Source: Citrobacter sedlakii NBRC 105722 (GTDB lineage Bacteria > Pseudomonadota > Gammaproteobacteria > Enterobacterales > Enterobacteriaceae). From it: a stretch of DNA of 64,000 nt. Shown here in pieces: positions 59,790-64,000 of this stretch. A model generated the notes under the pieces. The model saw only the letters and a list, made by a program, of their open reading frames with translations. It made no database searches and was not told the origin of the DNA. Both the position numbers and the translations under genes were made by a program. The stretch covers positions 248,001 to 312,000 of the forward strand of contig NZ_BBNB01000001.1 of assembly GCF_000759835.1 (NCBI RefSeq), in the 5' to 3' direction. Each line of letters starts with the position of its first letter. Position 1 is the stretch's first letter.

Positions 59790-61131
59790 GCCGCCGCTCC
59801 TCATAGCGCGAAAGTACGCGCTGGACAAAGTGTTCTGCGCTGCCTGTGGCCTGCGTCGGGTCAAGCAGCGCTGTTAAACGAGATTTATCTACATGCGCGG
59901 TCACGCGTGGTTCATCGACCAACACCGACAGCAGAGAACACCGCTTTTCGATTGCACGATGGCAAAGATCTTCCATCAAATGATGCGCTTCTTGTTTACC
60001 GACAAACGCTGCGAGCGCCAGGGTCACCGACTCTGCCATCATCAGGCCATGCGTGATCTCCAGGTTCTCAAGCATCTTTGGCGGGCAGACCTGCATCCCT
60101 TCAACCAAGTGTTGCGTTTCCTGCATCGCGTGACCGACCAGCATGATGATTTCCGGCAAGACTTCCCATTCGGCCTGCCAGCCGCCGAGCGCCCGTTCAT
60201 GTTGTTGAAGCTGACTGCTGTAGAGGGTTGCCATTAACCCCGGCGTTCGTTGCATCGCAGTCAGAATGGCGGCGCAGCTTACCGGGTTACGCTTATGCGG
60301 CATAGTGGAGGAACCGCCACGTCCGGCGGTAACGGGTTCGCTCACCTCCGCCACTTCGGTCTGCATCAGCAGTGCGAAATCCTGAGCGAATTTGCCCAGC
60401 GTTCCGCCGATCCCGGCATACCACGCGGCCACTTCCAGCATACGATCGCGCTGCGTATGCCAGGGCGTATCCGGCAGCGTAAGGGCCAGCTCCTGCGCCA
60501 GACGCGACGCCACCGGCAGCGCGTCCTGCCTGAGCGACGCCAGCGTGCCCGCCGCGCCGCCGAACTGGACCACCAGCACACGCGGAAGCAATTGCTGTAA
60601 GCGCTCCTGCCAGCGTAATAACGCGTCGAGCGTTCCGGCAAGTTTCAGACCCCACGTCACCGGCAACGCCTGCTGCATCCAGGTCCGTCCCGGCATGACG
60701 GTTTGCTGATAACGCGATGCCTGGCTGGCAACGGTATCCACTAACCGTGCGAGATGCGCACGGGTTGCGTTCAGCGCCGCGCGCAGTTGCAGCACCATCC
60801 CGGTGTCAATAACGTCCTGACTGGTAGCGCCCCAATGTACGTAGCGCGCCGCGTCAGGATCATCGGCTTTTACCTGTGCGGTTAACTGTTTGACTAAGGG
60901 GATTGCCAGATTTCCCGCCGCGCGCGCCGACTCTGCCAGCGTATCCGCATCAATACGTTCTGCGCGACAGGCACGGACGATCGGCCCGGCGGCGGCGACA
61001 GGGATCACGCCGCAAGCCGCCTGCGCCCTTGCCAGCGCGGCTTCAAAGTCGAGCATCCCCTGGATCACCTGCTGCTCTGAGAATTCTGCCGTCAGCGCCG
61101 TTCCGCGCATTAACGGGGTTAACAAATGCAT
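59767..61131 (-). CDS. pcaB: 3-carboxy-cis,cis-muconate cycloisomerase
   Basis: 454 residues, fumarase/aspartase superfamily with signature GRGGSSTMPHKRNPVSC (near 270) and HWGATSQDVIDTGMVLQLRA near 100. Converts the PcaHG product into 4-carboxymuconolactone. AAGGAG before the ATG and nine bases after pcaF. Confidence 0.95.
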   Translation of the reverse strand: MHLLTPLMRGTALTAEFSEQQVIQGMLDFEAALARAQAACGVIPVAAAGPIVRACRAERIDADTLAESARAAGNLAIPLVKQLTAQVKADDPDAARYVHWGATSQDVIDTGMVLQLRAALNATRAHLARLVDTVASQASRYQQTVMPGRTWMQQALPVTWGLKLAGTLDALLRWQERLQQLLPRVLVVQFGGAAGTLASLRQDALPVASRLAQELALTLPDTPWHTQRDRMLEVAAWYAGIGGTLGKFAQDFALLMQTEVAEVSEPVTAGRGGSSTMPHKRNPVSCAAILTAMQRTPGLMATLYSSQLQQHERALGGWQAEWEVLPEIIMLVGHAMQETQHLVEGMQVCPPKMLENLEITHGLMMAESVTLALAAFVGKQEAHHLMEDLCHRAIEKRCSLLSVLVDEPRVTAHVDKSRLTALLDPTQATGSAEHFVQRVLSRYEERRHGTELSD

Positions 61132-61140
61132 TTCTGCTCC

Positions 61141-62343
61141 TTAAACCCTTTCGATTATCAGCGCGATGCCTTGTCCAACGCCGATACACATCGTGCAGAG
61201 ACCATAACGCCCACCGGTTCGCTGTAGCTGATACGCTGCGGCCATCGCCAGCCTTCCCCCGGATGCCCCTAGCGGATGCCCCAGCGCAATTGCGCCGCCA
61301 TTCGGATTCACCTGCGCGGCCTCATCAGGCAAACCCAAATCGCGCATGACCGCCAGCGCCTGAGCGGCAAACGCTTCGTTAAGCTCAATGACGTCCATTT
61401 GTGCAAGCGTTAATCCGGTCAGCGCCAGCACCTTACGTACCGCGGGCGCGGGACCAAAGCCCATAATACGCGGCGCGACGCCTGCCGTCGCTACGCCAAC
61501 AATGCGCGCCAGCGGCTGCAATCCCTGCTGCGCCATTGCCTGCTCGCTGGCGATAAGCAGCGCGCAAGCGCCATCATTAACCCCGGAGGCATTGCCTGCC
61601 GTCACCGAGCCATCAGGCCGCACGACGCCCTTCAGTTTTGCCAGCGCATCAGCCGAGGTGGCGCGTGGGTGTTCGTCGGCGCTGAATATCCGCGGCTCGC
61701 CCTTTGGTTGTGACACTGTCACAGAAACCAGCTCCCGGTCAAAAAGCCCCTGCTCCTGAGCCGCCGCTGTACGTTGCTGGCTGCGCAGGGCAAACGCATC
61801 TTGGTCGGCCCGCGAAATGGCAAACTGTTGTGCGACGTTTTCTGCCGTTTCTGGCATCGAATCCACACCATATTGCGCCTGCATTTGCGCATTGATAAAA
61901 CGCCAGCCAATGGTGGTATCTTCCATTTTCATGCTGCGGCTAAAGGCGCTTTCCGCCTTCCCCATGACAAACGGCGCGCGCGACATGCTCTCGACGCCGC
62001 CAGCAATCATCAGCTGCGTCTCTCCGCTCTTGATCGCCCGCGCGGCAATGCCTATCGCATCAAGACTGGAGCCGCAAAGCCGGTTCACCGTGCTGCCCGG
62101 CACGCTTTCCGGCAAACCCGCCAGCAGCAACGCCATTCGTGCCACGTTACGGTTATCTTCCCCTGCCTGATTCGCACAGCCGTAGATCACATCATCAATC
62201 GCCGCCGGATCGAGATTCGGATGGCGCGCCAGCAGAGCTTTCAACGGAATGGCCGCCAGATCGTCCGCCCGTACGCTCGCCAGCGTCCCGCCGAAGCGAC
62301 CAAACGGCGTGCGCACCGCATCGCAGATAAATGCCTGATTCAT
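61141..62343 (-). CDS. pcaF: 3-oxoadipyl-CoA thiolase
   Basis: 400 residues. Thiolase with nucleophile Cys90 ([14 protein letters not shown]), His in [15 protein letters not shown] and second Cys in [10 protein letters not shown] (near 385-390). Cleaves 3-oxoadipyl-CoA to succinyl-CoA and acetyl-CoA. PaaJ of the phenylacetate route is the close relative, but operon context settles the name. AAGGAAC before the ATG. Confidence 0.94.
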   Translation of the reverse strand: MNQAFICDAVRTPFGRFGGTLASVRADDLAAIPLKALLARHPNLDPAAIDDVIYGCANQAGEDNRNVARMALLLAGLPESVPGSTVNRLCGSSLDAIGIAARAIKSGETQLMIAGGVESMSRAPFVMGKAESAFSRSMKMEDTTIGWRFINAQMQAQYGVDSMPETAENVAQQFAISRADQDAFALRSQQRTAAAQEQGLFDRELVSVTVSQPKGEPRIFSADEHPRATSADALAKLKGVVRPDGSVTAGNASGVNDGACALLIASEQAMAQQGLQPLARIVGVATAGVAPRIMGFGPAPAVRKVLALTGLTLAQMDVIELNEAFAAQALAVMRDLGLPDEAAQVNPNGGAIALGHPLGASGGRLAMAAAYQLQRTGGRYGLCTMCIGVGQGIALIIERV

Positions 62344-62352
62344 CTTAGTTCC

Positions 62353-63009
62353 TTATGCGCTTTGCGCCAGCTGTTCAAACCCCAGCGTCACCGGCGTGAT
62401 ACGCTGCAGCTCTTCAAAAGAGAGTCCGTTGAAAATTTCCCGCGCCACGGGGCCTTTTTCGGTAATGTCGATCACCGCCAGATCGGTGTAAATACGACTG
62501 ACACATCTCATTCCGGTTAACGGATAGGAACAGTGCTCTACCAGCTTACATTCTCCCTCGCGGGTTAAGTGATCCATCATCACGAACACCTGACGCGCGC
62601 CGATCGCCAGATCCATCGCCCCCCCTACCGCCGGGATCGCATCGGGCGCGCCGGTGCTCCAGTTCGCGAGATCCCCTGATGCAGAAACCTGATATGCCCC
62701 CAGTACGCAGATATCAAGGTGACCGCCGCGCATCATGGCGAACGAATCGCCATGATGGAAATAACAGCCGCCCTGCAGCAGGGTGACATACTCTTTTCCG
62801 GCATTGATCAGTTCGGGATCCTCCTCACCCTCCGCAGGCTTCGGTCCCATGCCGAGCAGACCGTTTTCGCTGTGCAGGAAGATTTCTTTGTCTGCGGGCA
62901 GGTAGTTGGCGATCCGCGTAGGCAAGCCAATACCAAGATTGACGTAAGCCCCTTCGGGAATATCCTGCGCCACGCGTTTCGCCATTTCATCCCGTGATAA
63001 TCTTTTCAT
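62353..63009 (-). CDS. pcaJ: 3-oxoadipate CoA-transferase subunit B
   Basis: 218 residues. Coenzyme A transferase beta subunit with the catalytic Glu48 in LHSENGLLGMGP and GGAMDLAIGARQVFVMMDH. Works with PcaI to activate 3-oxoadipate with succinyl-CoA. Strong AGGAGG before the ATG; nine bases after pcaI. Confidence 0.95.
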   Translation of the reverse strand: MKRLSRDEMAKRVAQDIPEGAYVNLGIGLPTRIANYLPADKEIFLHSENGLLGMGPKPAEGEEDPELINAGKEYVTLLQGGCYFHHGDSFAMMRGGHLDICVLGAYQVSASGDLANWSTGAPDAIPAVGGAMDLAIGARQVFVMMDHLTREGECKLVEHCSYPLTGMRCVSRIYTDLAVIDITEKGPVAREIFNGLSFEELQRITPVTLGFEQLAQSA

Positions 63010-63018
63010 TTTTCCTCC

Positions 63019-63708
63019 TCAGGCACGCAGCGCTGTTTCTGCCAGGTTTTCCAGCGAAAATACGCGCTGGACAAAAATGCCCGGCGTAATGATATGTTCA
63101 GGATCGAGTTCGCCCAGCGGAACCAGTTGATTCACTTCGACGATAGTGGTGTGCGCGGCCGTCGCCATGATCGGTCCAAAATTCCGCGCCGCTTTGCGGT
63201 ACACCAGATTTCCCCAGCGGTCAGCCCGGTGCGCTTTAATCAGCGCGAAGTCGGCTTTTATCGGATATTCAAGCACATAGTTTTTACCATCAATGCAGCG
63301 GGTTTCTTTACCCTCCGCCAGCGGGGTGCCATAGCCCGTTGGGGTATAAATTGCGCCAATTCCGGCACCGGCTGCCTGGATCCGCGCCGCCAGATTCCCC
63401 TGCGGCACCAGCTCCAGCGTCACCTCTCCGTTACGGTATAGCCCGTCAAAAATCTGCGAGTCCACCTGGCGCGGAAAAGAGCAGATCATTTTACGCACCC
63501 GTTTCGCTTTCAGCAGCGCCGCGAGCCCCACTTCGCCGTTACCCGCATTGTTGTTGATGATAGTGAGATCCCGGGCCCCCTGGTCTATCAGAGCGTCAAT
63601 CAGCCGGGTGGGCTGCCCCGCCGTACCAAATCCACCAATCATGATGGTGGCGCCATCCGGGATCCCGGCAATGGCCTCCTCCAGCGAAGGCACACTCTTA
63701 TCAATCAT
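63019..63708 (-). CDS. pcaI: 3-oxoadipate CoA-transferase subunit A
   Basis: 229 residues from the ATG at 63708, with AGGAG seven bases before it. CoA-transferase alpha subunit: IPDGATIMIGGFGTAGQPTR, GLAALLKAKRVRKMICSFPR and FALIKAHRADRWGNLVYRKA. First gene of the operon pcaIJFBDC, divergent from pcaR. An upstream in-frame ATG at 63789 falls in the regulatory region and is rejected. Confidence 0.95.
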   Translation of the reverse strand: MIDKSVPSLEEAIAGIPDGATIMIGGFGTAGQPTRLIDALIDQGARDLTIINNNAGNGEVGLAALLKAKRVRKMICSFPRQVDSQIFDGLYRNGEVTLELVPQGNLAARIQAAGAGIGAIYTPTGYGTPLAEGKETRCIDGKNYVLEYPIKADFALIKAHRADRWGNLVYRKAARNFGPIMATAAHTTIVEVNQLVPLGELDPEHIITPGIFVQRVFSLENLAETALRA

Positions 63709-63789
63709 CTGGTCGCTCCTTGTTGTACGTATTTCGCACGTTTTAGCGTTGTTCGCACAAAATGTGACCCACTTAACGAAGCCAGGCAA

Positions 63790-63823
63790 GGGCGATAATC
63801 GAAATATGGTGCGATAATCGAAC
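63790..63823. promoter_or_regulatory. two tandem PcaR-type boxes in the pcaI/pcaR divergent region
   Basis: GTGCGATAATCGAAC at 63809-63823 is the inverted form of the box known for PcaR in Pseudomonas (GTTCGATAATCGCAC), differing only at the symmetric centre. A weaker copy GGGCGATAATCGAAA lies at 63790-63804, 19 bp away. TTTCGCACG, GTTCGCACA and TGTGCGAA half-sites flank them. The binding protein is inferred to be the adjacent IclR regulator. Confidence 0.75.
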
Positions 63824-63854
63824 GATGTGTATATTTGTGCGAAGAATGTGATCG

Positions 63855-64000
63855 ATGGCGAACAATGAGGGGAAAACAGTGGAAAAACATCCGGACGATC
63901 GTCTGAGCAACGAAGCCGACCCGTTTAAGGGCGACCCGAATTTTATGGCCTCGCTGGCACGCGGGCTGGAGGTGATTCAGGCGTTTACGCCGCAGCGCCG
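63855..64000 (+). CDS. pcaR: IclR-family pca regulator (PcaR/PcaU-like), 5' end only
   Basis: About 48 codons before the window edge. The frame reads MANNEGKTVEKHPDDR then FKGDPNFMASLARGLEVIQAF, the linker and helix 1 that open PcaR/PcaU/PobR-type IclR regulators. Start choice: ATG 63855, or GTG 63879 which has a better GAGGGG six bases upstream. Divergent from pcaI across about 146 bp carrying PcaR-type boxes. Confidence 0.85.
   Translation, partial: MANNEGKTVEKHPDDRLSNEADPFKGDPNFMASLARGLEVIQAFTPQR

Noticed and set aside
61141-62343. PaaJ (phenylacetate thiolase) as the name of the thiolase
   Set aside because: The gene lies inside a complete pcaIJFBDC operon and no other paa gene is present.

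Overview
The window is chromosomal DNA from a member of the Enterobacteriaceae. Almost every backbone gene has a clear Escherichia coli counterpart, and the order is that of the E. coli ydcR-rlhA-sutR-ydcO-ydcL-tehBA-ydcK-rimL-ydcH-mdoD-ydcJ-ydcI-trg-cybB-gapC-aldA-ydcF-hrpA-azoR-ynb-ydb-ldhA-hslJ-nifJ-ompN-uspF-ttcA-dbpA-zntB-dgcM stretch. It is not E. coli or Salmonella. gapC is intact, the phenylacetate/tyramine genes and Rac prophage found in this part of E. coli K-12 are absent, and there are extra genes for protocatechuate catabolism, formaldehyde oxidation and a cyanide-insensitive-type bd oxidase. An Enterobacter/Citrobacter/Leclercia-type organism fits, but the genus cannot be fixed by eye. 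No rRNA, tRNA, IS element, prophage or CRISPR array was seen.

Layout. 0-3.7 kb: MocR-type regulator ydcR (cut by the window edge), divergent from a three-gene bd-oxidase operon (cioA, cioB, DUF2474). 3.8-13.7 kb: rlhA, the divergent sutR/ydcO pair with paired operators, an AraC regulator divergent from an EamA exporter, ydcL, tehAB with an NsrR-like site, ydcK, rimL. 13.7-24.3 kb: ydcH, mdoD, a ydcJ-carboxylesterase pair, then an island of pcaHG and a family II pyrophosphatase (ppaC) between ydcJ and the LysR gene ydcI, then trg with a sigma-28 promoter. 24.4-32 kb: frmRA, cybB, gapC, aldA, ydcF and an MHS-family transporter. 32-45 kb: hrpA, azoR, a GFA protein, a compact phospholipid-synthesis operon (acyltransferase, ynbB, ynbA) directly downstream of the ydbH-ynbE-ydbL envelope-bridge operon, ldhA, hslJ, ydbJ and an NlpC/P60 hydrolase. 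45-55.7 kb: nifJ, sRNA micC, ompN, uspF, ttcA, dbpA, a small proline-rich protein, sRNA fnrS and zntB. 55.7-64 kb: a chemoreceptor lacking a periplasmic domain, dgcM, and the six-gene pcaIJFBDC operon divergent from an IclR-type pcaR.

How the parts work together. pcaHG (19-20.5 kb) and pcaIJFBDC (58.6-63.7 kb) together encode every step from protocatechuate to succinyl-CoA and acetyl-CoA, split into two loci about 38 kb apart and apparently under two regulators: a PcaQ-like LysR protein (YdcI) near pcaHG, and an IclR PcaR-like protein with recognisable boxes at pcaI. The position of ydcI beside pcaHG suggests that the orphan ydcI of E. coli and Salmonella is a relic pca regulator. The ynb/ydb block places local phospholipid synthesis next to an inner-to-outer membrane bridge system, which suggests a functional link. 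The two sRNAs micC and fnrS, with their terminators and a class II FNR site, are well conserved.
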